A program made the position numbers and the translations under genes. Positions 48,151 to 60,500 of a stretch of 64,000 nucleotides of DNA are shown one piece after another. Source of the DNA: Setophaga petechia (lineage: Eukaryota; Chordata; Aves; Passeriformes; Parulidae); assembly GCA_024362935.1 (NCBI GenBank), contig JANCRA010000011.1:3844001-3908000 (forward strand), read 5' to 3'. The notes under the pieces were generated by a model that was not told where the DNA came from, searched no databases, and saw only the letters and a program-made list of their open reading frames with translations. Every line of letters begins with the position of its first letter. Within the stretch, counting starts at the first letter, position 1.

Positions 48151-48317
48151 CTGCTCCTCACCTCCCTGAGCCTGCTCCTCACCTCCCTGGCCCTGCTCCT
48201 CACCTCCCTGAGCCTGCTCCTCGCCTCCCTATCCCTGCTCCTCACCTCCTTGTACCTGCTCCTTGCCTCCCTATCCCTGCTCCCCACTCCCTGGCCCTGC
48301 TCCTCACCTCCCTGCTC
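48151..48317. repeat. 21-bp minisatellite, 8 copies
   Basis: Eight consecutive units follow the form CTGCTCCTCACCTCCCTGAGC. Units 1-6 and 8 are 21 bp, and unit 7 has lost one base. Variation is mainly in the last five bases and at the A/G of TCAC/TCGC. Because 21 is divisible by three, the units stay open in several frames and make misleading repetitive peptides on both strands. Confidence 0.93.
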
Positions 48318-48971
48318 CAAGCCGGGTGACGCCTGCACCAGCAGATGCTCCTTCCCCAGGGTACACGAGTGTTTAATGCCAAGGCCAGTGCCCGATGCCG
48401 GTGCCCATCCCACTTCTCTCGGTGCTTTCACGCTCCGAGCGCCACATCCTCTCCCCACCCTCTGCACGGCTGGAAGTGCAGCAGCTGGCACACCTCTGCC
48501 TGCACGAAGCTGCTTTGGGCATTGAGGACGAACACGCTGAGGGAAGTCCTGCCCCGCTGTCCCAGGCTGCCATGGAACCCACACCCACAGATGTGCTATT
48601 TTAGTCACCGGCAGGCCCACAGGTGCGGCAGCGGCTGCGCGTCATCTGGGATGGAACCGTCCCAAGCACAACCAAGATTTTTGGCATGGGAATTCCTGGC
48701 TGGAGCAAATCAAATCCTCACACTATGTTGGGAAGGCCAAATCAAAGCAGTGTCAGCTCTTCTGCTAGAAAACAGAGAAGTATTTAAGAGGCTGAGTAGA
48801 CTTCTCCCACCTAGAAACATGGGTGAGAATGTATGGCAGAACAAAGAGCTGGCAACAGGGTAAACATCCTTGTGAAAAATCTGGGTACAAATAAAGAAAA
48901 TACCAGCAACTCTTAAAATCTCCTCCTTCCTCTTTCAAAACACATAAAAATACAATTTGGTTGTTTGGAGG

Positions 48972-48999
48972 TTTTTTTTTTTTTGGGGGGGGGGGGGGG
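48972..48999. repeat. T13-G15 adjoining homopolymers
   Basis: Thirteen T residues are followed directly by fifteen G residues. The G run can form a quadruplex on the plus strand. The length is prone to sequencing error. Confidence 0.85.
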
Positions 49000-49099
49000 A
49001 AGAAGGAACACAACTACACAGGTGGGACCAGCAAACCTGAAATTAAAAAATCAAGTTAGCAGAAGTTTATAGATGTGCCCAGCATTTCATGATCCAATT

Positions 49100-49705
49100 T
49101 ATACGAGGTGAAATATGCCCTTGCAGCAAAGGCAGCAAACAGTATGCATGAGGAAAAATTGCCAGCAAACAGAGAGAGGTGATTCCTCCCCTCTACTTGG
49201 CACTAGTGAGGCAACACCTGAATCCACTCCAGCTGTGGGCTCTCTAGCAGAAAAGAGACATGAACATATCGGAGAGAATCCAGCAAAGGGCCACAAGGAT
49301 CTTAAAGGGACTGGAGGATCTCTCCTATGAAGAAAGGCTGAGTGAGGCAGAAAAGTTCAGCCTGGAGAAGAGTAGGTTCAAGGAGAACCTTACCAATGTA
49401 TATAAATTCCTGAAGGGAGGGTACAATGAGGGAGCCAGGCTCTTTCCAGTGATGCCCAGTGACAGGATCAGAGGCAGCGGGCACACCCTGAAACACAGGA
49501 GGTTCTCTCTGAATGTCAGGAAACATTTTTTCACTGTGAGGGCAACTGAGCACTGGAATACATTGCCCAGAGAGATGGTGTAGTCTCCCTCCTTGGGGAT
49601 ATTAAAAAGCCACCAGGACACATTCCTGGGCAACCAGCTCCAGGTGGCCCTGCTTGAGCAGGGAGTTAGTTTAGACAACCTCCAGAGGTCCAACCAGCCT
49701 CAACT
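49100..49705 (+). mobile_element. CR1 LINE fragment with readable ORF2 C-terminus
   Basis: Plus-strand CR1, 5' truncated. From 49,260 to 49,583 the translation is the typical end of the CR1 ORF2 protein: ERIQQRATRILKGLEDLSYEERL, shown here in part as IQQRATRILKGLEDL, then FKENLTNVYKFLKG and SLNVRKHFFTVRATEHWNTL. The endonuclease and most of the reverse transcriptase are absent. The 3' end stops near GGTCCAACCAGCCTC without the terminal repeats. It is inactive. Confidence 0.93.
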
Positions 49706-52700
49706 GTCCCATGACTTCCCACAGGAAACAGCAGACAGACACCATTTTCCTTCTCCTCCCAGTTTACACAGGTACAACAAGACCAAGAGAACAGTTCACA
49801 GATTTTTCTTCAGCCAAGGAGCTGGGTCAATCCCAGCCTCACATCATTTGTCTGACAGCACACAGGACAGAGGAGCAGAAGGGACCTCGTGTGGCACCGT
49901 TGGTCCCTTGCTCCTGGCAGCAGTTGTGTTGTATTTATTCTGTGGACCAACAAGCTTTAATGCCACTCAGGTTGCCACTGCGTGCTGTGGTAAACAGCAG
50001 CAGCCAGAAACACAGCAGGGCAGAAGCTGGCACCAAGCATTAGTCACCTGTAAACCAGCACTGACTCTTGAACAAGCAGGACAACTGCCTGACGCTCTTC
50101 TGACAACCAAAGCAGCCTCTTAACATGGGTACCAATAAAGAACACCAGATCCAAGACAGAAACTGCACATAAAGCTTCTCAGCCAGCAGCTCCGGTGCCA
50201 GGTATTCATTGCTGAGCCACACCTACCCAGCAGAGCCAAGTGACAGGCACAAGACATGCTGACACTTGTGCTCTAAGCAGATTGTGCTCTCTGTATTTGC
50301 TGTACTACCAACTGCAAACTTCAAACCCACCTGCATCCTGGGGTGATCCTCCCTGCATCCCCCAACGAGCTCTGAGTTACCCAGCCCACTCAGCTGAGGA
50401 CTGCAGGGGCACAGCTGTGCAGCAAGGGTTCACTGCATTTTTGCAGAGCTGCTGTACAGCACCCAACAGTGCTGGGCACCCTCTTCCAGGGCAGGCAGGC
50501 ACAAGGCACTTCAGATGAGGCACGTTCCTTCCCCACGTGTGGTTTTGGGACAGCATGGCAGGAAGTTACTTGTCTCCAAAACTACATCAATGGATGCTCA
50601 GGCATTTGCAGCCACTAAGAATCACACACTGAACTTGCCAGCATTAATCTCTACATGTTGACCAGCACTAGCAATAACTTCTTCCTTTCCAAATTGTTCC
50701 TGTCCCTTGGAAAAGGGTGGCAAGGAGGGTCCTTGTTAATACTTTACTCATGTGCTGCTCAAGACCTGCTGTCAACACCTGTAGCCCACCAGTATGCAGC
50801 AGATCAAGCCTTTGTTTTAGGAATGAGCAGAACTGCACTGTGCTCATTGATTTGCATTAAATATTCCCTGCAACTTGTCAGATAGATTAGTTTATTCACA
50901 GAAAGATGAGATTTTCTTGGATTTACCACATTTAACTTCCCTCAAGGGAAGTAACACGTGAACTAGGAAGTACCTCAACAGAAGGTAAATTTCCTCTGCT
51001 TCCAATTGCCTCCTCTGAGACAAACTATATGCATCACTAAAAGCCAAAGAGAGAAATATTCACAACAGACTTTTTCCTGTGCTCATCCTCTCATGCTCTT
51101 GTTTCAGCACTGTTATAACATTACACAACACACTTATTTAAAAGCCAGGTTGATCTTTCCAACCTTTAAGCCCATCTATTCAAAAAGTCAAGTTATTATA
51201 AGTAACTTTCAAGTCAGAAGCACATGAGTAATACTTTCACAGACCTCTTACAGACTTTTTTTAATAGTAACTTTAACTTCCAGACTGCAGACCCTCCAAT
51301 GCCCATTCCCACTGAAGCTGGTTGTCCTTCCTTCTGCATCTGGCAGTAAGCACCACAGCATTTTACATGCTGTCAGTAGACTGAGAGGCCAGGTCTTTCC
51401 TTACAGACAGTGTTTGTTTTCTCAGTGAAGCACTTAGCTCTGTTGTCTTCCTCATTCCCAGCACAGCATACACATCCCACAACCTGCCATAACACCACAG
51501 GAGCACTCAATTGTCCTGGTCCTGAGGCAGACTCAGCCTTCAGCCATTTATCTTCCAGGGCAATACCCTGATAAAGCAGGTATGCAGCAAGCCAGGTGGA
51601 GAAGGAAGGAAATTACCTATATATTTACACAGATGGAAGCAGATATCCCAACTAATTTTGGAGTTGTCATTCTGGACAGAGCACAAGCCTGGAGTGGGGC
51701 AAACAGGTACCAGAAGGACCTGACTGCAGACAAAGCACATCCCCTTCCTTTGCTGCTGGACACATTTCTCAGAGACTGCTGATGTTATGCAAATCTGATA
51801 CAAGCCCAGAGGTTAGAAGTGCCCAACAGCACCATCAGGCTCTATAAATAAAATAGCCAGCAAGCCCTAACTCTTATTACAACAGAGCCTATGATTAAAT
51901 TTGCATAAAGGCAACAGCTTTTAGAGACAAAAATCTAAATAGTAAGTCTAGCAGCCAGATGCTAAAATGAATCAGCAGTAAGACACTCACACCTGTAACA
52001 GAGATGATCACATCTACTTTTCATCAGCAAAAAAAGACTACCTAAGAAAGGTCGACAAATGTTCTTGAAGATCTGACTGTTGAAAGATTTAAGCCCTTGA
52101 ACTCATTAGCATTATGCCTCAGACTATCTGAATAAAATCATCTCTTGCTTTCTGCCTGAACAATTATTTAGTCTGGGGGTATCATCTTGTCTAATAGGAT
52201 TTGTAAAGGAGGCTCCTTTTAGAGAAGTTCTTACCATTTAATCCAGTTACCTTCTGTGTAACTGAGAATGACCCTGAACAGGGCAGGGGGGAGGCTGTGG
52301 GTGCAATCAGACCTCTTGGCTTCACCTTGGCCTCTGCTGCTGCTGCTATGTGTTAGCCTTCTACGCTTGCAGAAATTAACCTGAGACGGAGCTTTCAAAA
52401 ATACTATGTACAAGTAACTGTCTTGTAAATGTAAAACTTCATCCCAAGGCACAGATTAATTCACTTAGATAGGACCAGTTAGATGCACTAAGTGACTAAG
52501 GAGCCTTCTGCTTCTTAGCATATTATTTCACTGTCAACTCAACTGATTCCCTCTGTTAGTTTTTATCCTTAATGTGTCCAAGTACAGTTGAAACATTTTG
52601 GTTTTTACTCTGGGCACTTGTAGTATTTCACAGACAATGAAAAATTTACATAGCAACTTGTCTCTATTCTAAAGACTGAGGTTCAAATTTCTTCCTGATG

Positions 52701-54046
52701 AATGAGTTTCAGAGAATGCTCAGGTCGGTGCAGTCCAGCAGACCCAGGGCTGTGCTCCTGAGCAGCTCCATCCCAACTCCATCACGGCAAGGGAACAGAG
52801 CAGAGATCCTTCCCAGCGCCGGAGAGACCCGATGAGTCACGGGAGCCAGCTCTGGCAAGAGATCGGCTGCAGGCACAAACAAGTAGCTCAGATTTCACCA
52901 AATGAAATGCAATAGAGAGCCAAAAGACTTCCCAATATTTACTACAATAATTTGCTGTTGGAGGGGAAAGGGAGGACATCAATACTCTAATTCTTTTCTG
53001 TCTGTATCTGCTAACAGAACCAGGCATGCTTCTCTCAGTTCAGGGCTTACAGGAAAATACAAAAATCACAATACAATCCATAATCTGCTTCCACACAAAC
53101 ATTAACCAGCAACTACGACAACCACCGTTTCATTTGCATTAAGAGATTAGCTAAAGCATGTCCCCTGGGGGGGAAGCCTCACATAAATACAAGGTTTCTG
53201 AATGTGATTTTCATAATCTGCCTGTTACAGACAGGACCTTAAAAGCTCCACTGCACACTCAGCACTCATTAATCCACTCCCCCATTTTGTTAAACTTTGT
53301 TTCAACTGAGTAGCAGTGCTTGACCCTCAGATTACAGCTACAGCAAATTCAACTGCATCAAATCTGAAGGGAGAACAGCTGAATTTATCTTAATGGCAGT
53401 TTAGGTGCAAAAGCTAAAATTAGTAGTGTTCAGTTAAAATCTTCAAAAGAAAGACTTTTCCCTTTGCTTTAATATTTCCAGCAAATTAACCACGAAGTAC
53501 TGGTAAACAGGGTTCAAAATGTGAACTCAGCTAAAGCAAACACGTACTTATTTTTCCAATACAGAATCTTCAACAAAGCAGAAACCGACTGCAGAGCCTT
53601 GCAGGAGATATGTACACCGTTGCTTTTACTTCATTGAATTTGGGAAAAAAAGAAATGAGGCTAAATCTACCACAACCAAAAAGTACCCAAAATACAATGA
53701 CTGCCCATACATAATCCCTATTTTATGATCTGGAGAGTGCAGCAGTTTTGGGGAAAGTACCAAGTTCCTCTCCTGTTCAATACCCCAAGAATTTTTGTCC
53801 CCAGGGGTGGTCTGACAGGACCAAGAACAGAGACCTGTAATGTTAGAGTTGTGCCACTCCAAATGCAGGGCCCCCAGCCTCTTCCAGCAACCAACACCAG
53901 TCCAACAAAGCCTAACCTTTGCAGTGTGTTTGGTCATACCTCTTTTAAATCATTCCTTAAGCACATAACTGGCATCTAAATCCATAACCACACTTACTTA
54001 CTTCAAAATTAGTCCAAAAACTCCTTCTGCAGGTTTATGCTCCCAG
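49706..54046. other. Spacer downstream of PLEKHF2, nothing recognised
   Basis: No coding exon, RNA gene or transposon is evident. It turns gradually more AT-rich toward PLEKHF2. A small CTG run lies at about 52,331-52,343. Confidence 0.55.
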
Positions 54047-54052
54047 TTTATT
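54047..54052 (-). promoter_or_regulatory. Candidate distal poly(A) signal AATAAA, PLEKHF2
   Basis: TTTATT on the plus strand is AATAAA on the minus strand, about 2.7 kb after the PLEKHF2 stop. It is the most distal of the four hexamers found here. Usage is unproven. Confidence 0.35.
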
Positions 54053-54890
54053 GGTATCTCCTGACAGTGAAAACACCTGCTGCTAATCTACATGTCAATA
54101 TAAATACCAGCTGCCCTGTTTTCTCTCACCTTTGAAGGCCGACAGTTAAAGACAACTAAACACAAGACTTGAAGCTATACCATGTATTTGTAAATAAAAT
54201 AACTTGACAGAACAAGATTACAAAGTATGAAATGAGCCCTTTCAGAATGTTTTAACTATAAGAGAAGTCAATGTTCAGTCCATTTTGTAAAATTTTAAAC
54301 AAATATCACTGAGGAATAGGAATATTTCCATAAAACACCTTTTTTAATGCTTTTTTAAAAAGCTTGGACCATATACAACAATTTCAGGTGAAAAATTCCA
54401 CACGCACGCATTGGTTTGGTTACAGCTTCAGGGGTCAGTGCAGCACAGCGCAAGTTTCATTCACAGATAAAAAGATATACGAAGTAGGTACAGGTACATT
54501 CTCAAAATACAGGATGTGATCTAACTCTGAGAAACCCTTTTCCCACCACCAAAAGGTGCTGAAAAGCAAAACATATGGAAACCAAGGGGAAAGTACACAA
54601 GGAGATGGACTCTTTAATAAGACAAGTTAATATTTGACAGCTTAAGAAAGGGGAAACAATTGGATAAGGAAGAAAACAATTGTTAGTCATTGGAAGGTAT
54701 GTACGAGGGAGGTTTGGACTTTGATTCCATAGAAAAACTGAAGCTAGCAAGTCTCCACTCCTAAAATCGAAATACCAAAAGGTACAAAAAGTAAGCACTA
54801 TTAACACAAAGTGCCTTCTCAGAACAGCCCATTTTCCCTGCTGCAGGGTCCCCATTCCCTCATCTTTCAACGAAAAAGTATACGCAACTC

Positions 54891-54991
54891 TTTATTTCCA
54901 CTAGTCTTTCAATATATACAACCTGGCAATTTTACAGAATCTTCCTGGTCCCAAGTCTGTATCAAAGTGTATTTCCCTTTGTGTATTTATT
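54891..54991 (-). promoter_or_regulatory. Two candidate internal poly(A) signals, PLEKHF2
   Basis: Two canonical hexamers on the minus strand lie at 54,986-54,991 and 54,891-54,896, about 1.8-1.9 kb after the stop codon. Either could give a shorter mRNA. Confidence 0.3.
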
Positions 54992-55267
54992 TCCAAGTAG
55001 AGCAAATACTCCTCAGTGCTTCTAAAGAAAGCCTTATGTTGAGAAATTGTCTAAGCTTAAAAATACTGATGCAATTTTCACCTGAAGCAATGTCTTGCAA
55101 AGTATGAATGTAGAGTGCCTCTCTGCAGATGCTAAGTGCACCTTTAGCTAACAGAAACCTCATGGAGGGATATGGCTCTGAAGTACTCTGTTAAATTTTA
55201 TAAAAAATTATGACTGACACTTTCAGCATACAGAATGGGAGACTAGTGCAACATGCAGCATTGATTG

Positions 55268-55273
55268 TTTATT
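55268..55273 (-). promoter_or_regulatory. Candidate proximal poly(A) signal AATAAA, PLEKHF2
   Basis: TTTATT on the plus strand gives AATAAA on the minus strand about 1.5 kb after the stop codon. This is the first canonical hexamer in the presumed 3' UTR. Confidence 0.3.
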
Positions 55274-56785
55274 CAATAAATACTTAACCCAATTATTGCC
55301 AACCAAGGCAAGCAGTGCAGAAATTGTCATGTATAGATACAAAGCTTTAACATTTTTTTGTATAAAGTCAGTCGCTACTATATCCATACAACTATTTCAA
55401 AGAGGTTTTTCTGCTTCAAAATTGAGGTTATCATTATAAAAATACAGAAACATATATGTGGGGGTTTAACATGTCCTTGCAAGTGTAAATTCTGCATTTA
55501 TATGGGAACATGACACTTCTGTATTCAAGAAATTAAAGTGAACACTATGATAGAGACATTTTCTGCACTGACAATTTCATGATAGTCCTTAAATACATCT
55601 CTCTTGGTCCTGGGTATGCATTTAAAATGAACTTGCATCTCACATTTATCCTGAGGTCAGCTGTGTAAAAAGGAAAGCCAGTTTTACAAGGATACTTGCA
55701 GGCTTCTTGTTCAAAATACGAGGTTATTTTTAAACAAGCCAATAAAACGCCTGGGGGAAAGAAAAAAACCCAGTACTCTCACCAGTGTTTTAAGAAAAAA
55801 ACTTGAGACATCTTTGGGAATTACTTCCAAAAATATGTAGGCTAGCACACCCAAATGCTGTATCACCCAACTAAAATTTCAGTATGCATTTGCCAAATTT
55901 GAAACTTAGAAACTGTTCTGAAAACAAAGTCTGTAAATCCCCATGAAGAATCTCCCTAAGTTTCTCATCTCAAGATCTAAAGCTACAACAGAACTTCTGC
56001 AAGGAGAAAGTTGCTGAATCCTATGGGAATCTGCACAGTCTTCAGGCCTGCCTGCACAGGTGAGGACAGAACATTTGGGCGTCCATCATCCAACATGGGG
56101 TACAGTTATGACCTTGTCAAAGCTCCACTTAGAACACAGCAGTTATTTTCAATAGCACCAACAATCTCTCAGATACCAGCATTTAGGCAAATACAGACAT
56201 AAAATAGGTTTGTTTCTTCCTAGATCAGCACAATTGGTACAAGGCACTGCTTGGCATAGGAAGTCATAAGTAACAGCAAAACAAGAGTTCCCAAGTTTTG
56301 TGACATTTAGATTTGTGCACTGGATGACTTTGTCATTAATTATATACCATGGCTAGAAAAATAAGACAGTCTACAGGATTAACAAAAACATCACCATCCC
56401 GTGCATGCTCACAGTTTTCCTCCCTAGTTCTGAAAAAATCCCACATAACACACCAATGTGAAACATTAGAAAGTATGGGTTGTTAAATTAAGAAAGTACA
56501 TTTCATTCTCCAATCTTCCACAAAAGTCTAACCCAGTCACAACTCAGTTAATGAAGTTGGAAAATATTCTAATAACATTTGCACCAGTCTATCCCTGCAG
56601 AGGAGAAAAAAAAACAACTATTGTCTAGAGAATTCATAGATTGAGGCACATTGCAGTTGAAGATACTCAGGCATATTTCATGGCTAGAACAGGATTTCTG
56701 TGAGGAACGTCACTACAGACTTCCCGAAAAGCAGCTCCGTATGGTTTGAAACACAACTTGCAACACATGGAAAAACATTTGGTCT

Positions 56786-57535
56786 TTAATCGCTACTGTC
56801 TTCATCATCATCATCATCAGACACATCATTTAAAGACGACTTAGGTGACTGGCTGTAGGAGTCTGACCTAGCGGACTGACAAGCAGTCATCTCCCCTGTA
56901 GAAAGAAGATCATAGCAGAAGTCGCAGATTCTCACTGGCTTGGAAGACTGGCTGGGGAGCAGGAACCTCTTTTCCGAGCACGGCCCGCACACGACGAAGC
57001 CGCACTTGCGGCAGTGGTGCCGGCGGTTGACGGGCGTGAACTTGGCTTTCTGGCAGCGCATGCACACCGTGGCTTCCGAGTCCGGCACCCACACGGCCGC
57101 GTGGTCATTGCTAGGGGTCTTCCCGCTTTTGGAAAGCAAATCAGAAACACACTTATTTATGTGGTTCATCCACTCCGACTTCTCTGTAGCAGTGGCAGCA
57201 TAAACCGCAAAAGACTTGGTTGGTGTCTTGATAAGCCACCCATTCCGTAAGTCTCCCTCATCCTGGATGGAATCAATAGTGACGTTCTCCAGTGGGATTA
57301 TGTGCTGTTTGTTGTATTTCTTCTTCTGGATGACAATGTTACCATAAACAAGAATGTCGTTGAACAGGAAAAACTGCCTTGCTTTGGGCTTCTTCCTACA
57401 GAGTTTTGTTAGGACTCCCTCTCCAATCAGAACACGGCCAGGAATAGTCAGGGGTTGACCAGCTGCTCCAAAGCAGTTTTCCACTATACTTATTCTTCTA
57501 GTATTTGCCTCGCTGTTTGCCAAGCGATCCACCAT
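56786..57535 (-). CDS. PLEKHF2: Pleckstrin homology and FYVE domain-containing protein 2 (phafin-2)
   Basis: An intact 249-codon reading frame, the same length as the human protein. After a short N-terminal helix, residues about 35-131 form the PH domain (RVLIGEGVLTKLCRKK near the start, WMNHINKCV at the end). Residues about 149-212 form the FYVE zinc finger. FYVE signatures are all present: WVPD at 149-152, RRHHCRKCG at 171-179, and VRICDFC at 201-207. The eight zinc-binding cysteines are C158, C161, C175, C178, C183, C186, C204 and C207. The tail is Ser-rich and ends in an acidic poly-Asp run (about 240-245) encoded by repeated GAT/GAC codons. The protein binds phosphatidylinositol 3-phosphate on endosomes and lysosomes, with roles in early-endosome trafficking, autophagy and macropinosome maturation. 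The whole coding region lies in one exon, as in mammals, preceded 14 nt upstream by a splice acceptor. The FYVE-coding part is unusually CpG-rich compared with the rest. Confidence 0.98.
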   Translation of the reverse strand: MVDRLANSEANTRRISIVENCFGAAGQPLTIPGRVLIGEGVLTKLCRKKPKARQFFLFNDILVYGNIVIQKKKYNKQHIIPLENVTIDSIQDEGDLRNGWLIKTPTKSFAVYAATATEKSEWMNHINKCVSDLLSKSGKTPSNDHAAVWVPDSEATVCMRCQKAKFTPVNRRHHCRKCGFVVCGPCSEKRFLLPSQSSKPVRICDFCYDLLSTGEMTACQSARSDSYSQSPKSSLNDVSDDDDDEDSSD

Positions 57536-57549
57536 CTTTCACAAGTATC
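57536..57549 (-). other. PLEKHF2: PLEKHF2 5' UTR part of coding exon and splice acceptor
   Basis: On the minus strand a long T tract followed by CTGATTTTAG ends at 57,550. The exon then starts GATACTTGTGAAAG before ATG. A strong polypyrimidine tract plus AG indicates that at least one noncoding exon lies further upstream (higher coordinates). The start context AAAGATGG has a purine at -3 and G at +4. Confidence 0.85.
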
Positions 57550-60500
57550 CTAAAATCAGAAAAAAAAAGTTTTTTATTACAAGAGGACTGAATTCAACAG
57601 CAAGCAGCCTTCCTCAAGGAAGGTACCAACCCCACATTTCTTAAAATATCTAACAGAACCTGCTGGCTGAGAGGCATTGACTTGGGTTAGATTTAAATAA
57701 GTATTAACACCTAAGAATTTTTAGCAACCGATTAGTCTTTTTTCCAAAAGCAAAAATGTTCTATGCAGCTGACAGCTATCTTTATCACACAGACAGCACC
57801 TACAGCACTGCATTTGAAAGCCTCCAGCAACAAACCAGTTCCTCTTTAGTAAGGCTACTGCATCCTGGTTTAATGCTCATATTTCTCTTTATATCATCCT
57901 ACACCTTCTCCAGATGGCAACAGGAAGCATCATCCATCATTTCAAATTCTAATGCTACAAAAATATCAAGTTAACTGAGCAGCCTGGAGACCCACATTAG
58001 TTTTAACACAACAAACAAATTATATAATTACTGTTCACATAGGAAACCACGCTCCCCAAACTATCTCACTACTGCTCATTTTTTCCAGTATGCAAACCTT
58101 AAATCATGAGCCAAAACCATGAATCCACCTGCTGGAAACATTTTGTACAGGCCACAGCTTGCACCCCCCATTACCTCTGCTTTCATGGCAAACTCTTGAG
58201 CCAGGAACAGGGTGTGAGTCATGGCTGGTGGCTCATCACCTGCTTTCTGCTGCCTTCATTTTGCAGGATTCCCACAGTCTCCTCACCTACATGAGCCACA
58301 TCTGCATCCATCACATTCAGGCAACCCACACAGAGGATAAGCCACACAGCTCACAATTGCTCCTGAGAAAGACTAAGTGACCTGCACCAGCTCAAAGTTT
58401 AAAGAAGATTACTTATAATTTCAGGAAGTGCTAATGAACTGTATGGTCCCATTACAGATTCAAGCCCCACATTGTTGTTCCCCAAGTAGCAAGTAAGATT
58501 TTTTTCTTGTGTGAGATAGCTAAGGCATCCAACAGGGAACTAAAATTAAGAAGTCACTTCAGTGATTCATGCCTTGGCAAACCACTCTTTAGCCTCTTTT
58601 GCCCTAGAATTTCCCAGTCAGAAGTCCGGCAAAGGCAAATCCTGCCAGCCTGATCCAGACCTGCTCCCTTCAAACCCCTTGTGAGCACAGCCATGAACCT
58701 GAACTGTTGTGCTTGATGGAGCAGTGAGACATCTGGCAGAGGCAAGTGCTACAGACAGACTTTCTCAGCACACAGAAGATGCTACCCCATGCCTCGCACA
58801 GGGCTGATGCTCACAATGCCCCTTGCTACAGCCACAGCTTTGGATGGTGAAGAAGAGCAGAGCAGCAAATACTCCAGTGCCTTCTACCTTGCTTCACAAC
58901 ATGATCCCAGGTTGTGAAGTCCTCTACATCGCCTACTTTTTCGTTACTCTGCACTGCCTGCCATCAATACAGCACCAGCCTACAACTGGGAGGAAAATGG
59001 GCTGAGACACAGCTCAGCTCAGCCTCCATCGCTCTGCTAGAACCTGATCCAGGCAATCTTCCTCCTATTAATCAAAGCACAGATACTTCCTTACAAAATA
59101 GGGATGAAACATATCACCAGGCCTCATCTAAATAAATATGTTACCTGTGATCACACACATTGAAGTTACTGCTCTGAAAGTGTAATAAGTTTCACACTAA
59201 AGTAGTTTGAGAAGTGAGCTTGCACAGATATAACACATTACCTTGCATCAAAGCCCGACATTCAAGACAGAAGAACCTCTAAAAGTTATTTCTCAGCACT
59301 GTTTTTGACTTTTCTTTACATGCCTCACACCATTAGCACAATACACGAGTATTGTGTTAACTGGTTTTATGGTTAGGATAAAGCCACCAAATACAAAACA
59401 ATTTTAAACTGCAGAAGGTGAAGACAAAATACCAACTACCAAGTAAAAAGTAGTAAGAAGGGAATGGAAAAGAAACTATGAGCTTTTTTATGCATACTTG
59501 CTGCTGTCCTAGGTTCCAAAAAATCAAAATCAAGTGCCTGAATGCTGAAGTCCAGAATCTGGAACAACAGTTAATTGCCATTAACTGCCAAACAATCATT
59601 CCCATTTAACAACATAAGAGAAATCAACAACCTTTGCAAACATCAAAACTGAACCAACAGCCCTTCAAACTTAAAAAGCATGGCCTCAGTCACAGGGTCA
59701 GTCTAAAGTTATTTAGTAATCCCATGCTCTCCATGAAGTGAGAAAGGATATCAGTCATCAGAATGCAAAGCAGACAGCCCAGAAAATACATTTTTCTGCA
59801 GGTACAAATGAACATGCACCACTTATGAACTTACACTTTTACACAAATTATCAGCAAGTTAAATGCTTTTGTTAGTCTGCAGGGGGGACACTACTGCACC
59901 CACCCCCACAAACACAACCATATTGAAGGGTTTCGGTGAAGGAAGCTCTTGGTGTGAAGTCACAGCCACCTGTAGGAAGCAGTCGCTGCTCCACAGCTCC
60001 AATTCAGCCACTGCACTCCCCGCCAATAAACTGCAAACTCAGTTCAAGGCCACTGCAAAAGCTTTCAAAATACAAGTCACTGGGAGAAGAAAACAAGGAC
60101 AGAAAAAACTAAAGGTTTTAATTAACTGTTCCCTAGGACAATTTAAGAGAAAACAACTCCAACCAGGAACGTTTACTAATCATCATGGCTTGAAATCAAG
60201 AGACACGACTCCAGAACTTCTGCCTAAGACTATCTTGAGCTTGTTGTGAAAATAATCACTAACTGGACCTTAAACAAGAATCCTGGGAAAGTTAAAGACT
60301 ATTATGAAAGACAAGATAAATTGCATCTCTTCTAGATTGAAACTTTTTTCTGTGATGGATAAACATTCCCACCTGCCAGCCTCAAGCCTGTAAATGCCAG
60401 AGACTGCTGCTGCCAATTCCACCTTTCCAAGGCATTAATTGTATTTTCCCACACTAACAGATTGGACATTTTAGAATAAGCATTCAGATATTCTTCTCTT

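Larger units (their letters stand above)
54053..56785 (-). other. PLEKHF2: Probable PLEKHF2 3' UTR
   Basis: AT-rich, repeat-free sequence directly follows the stop codon on the minus strand, with no competing gene and several poly(A) hexamers. The absence of CR1 or other insertions across 2.7 kb, against several nearby, is compatible with transcribed and constrained sequence. The end point is not known. Confidence 0.45.

Noticed and set aside
48075..48620. 181-codon minus-strand open frame with RS/RE-rich repeats resembling an SR-type protein
   Set aside because: The repeats come from the 21-bp minisatellite. The plus strand is open across the same units, and the non-repeat parts match no protein I know.
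49260..49583. Open frame of 107 codons as an independent gene
   Set aside because: Its translation is the C-terminus of CR1 ORF2 in a 5'-truncated LINE copy, so it is part of the mobile element.
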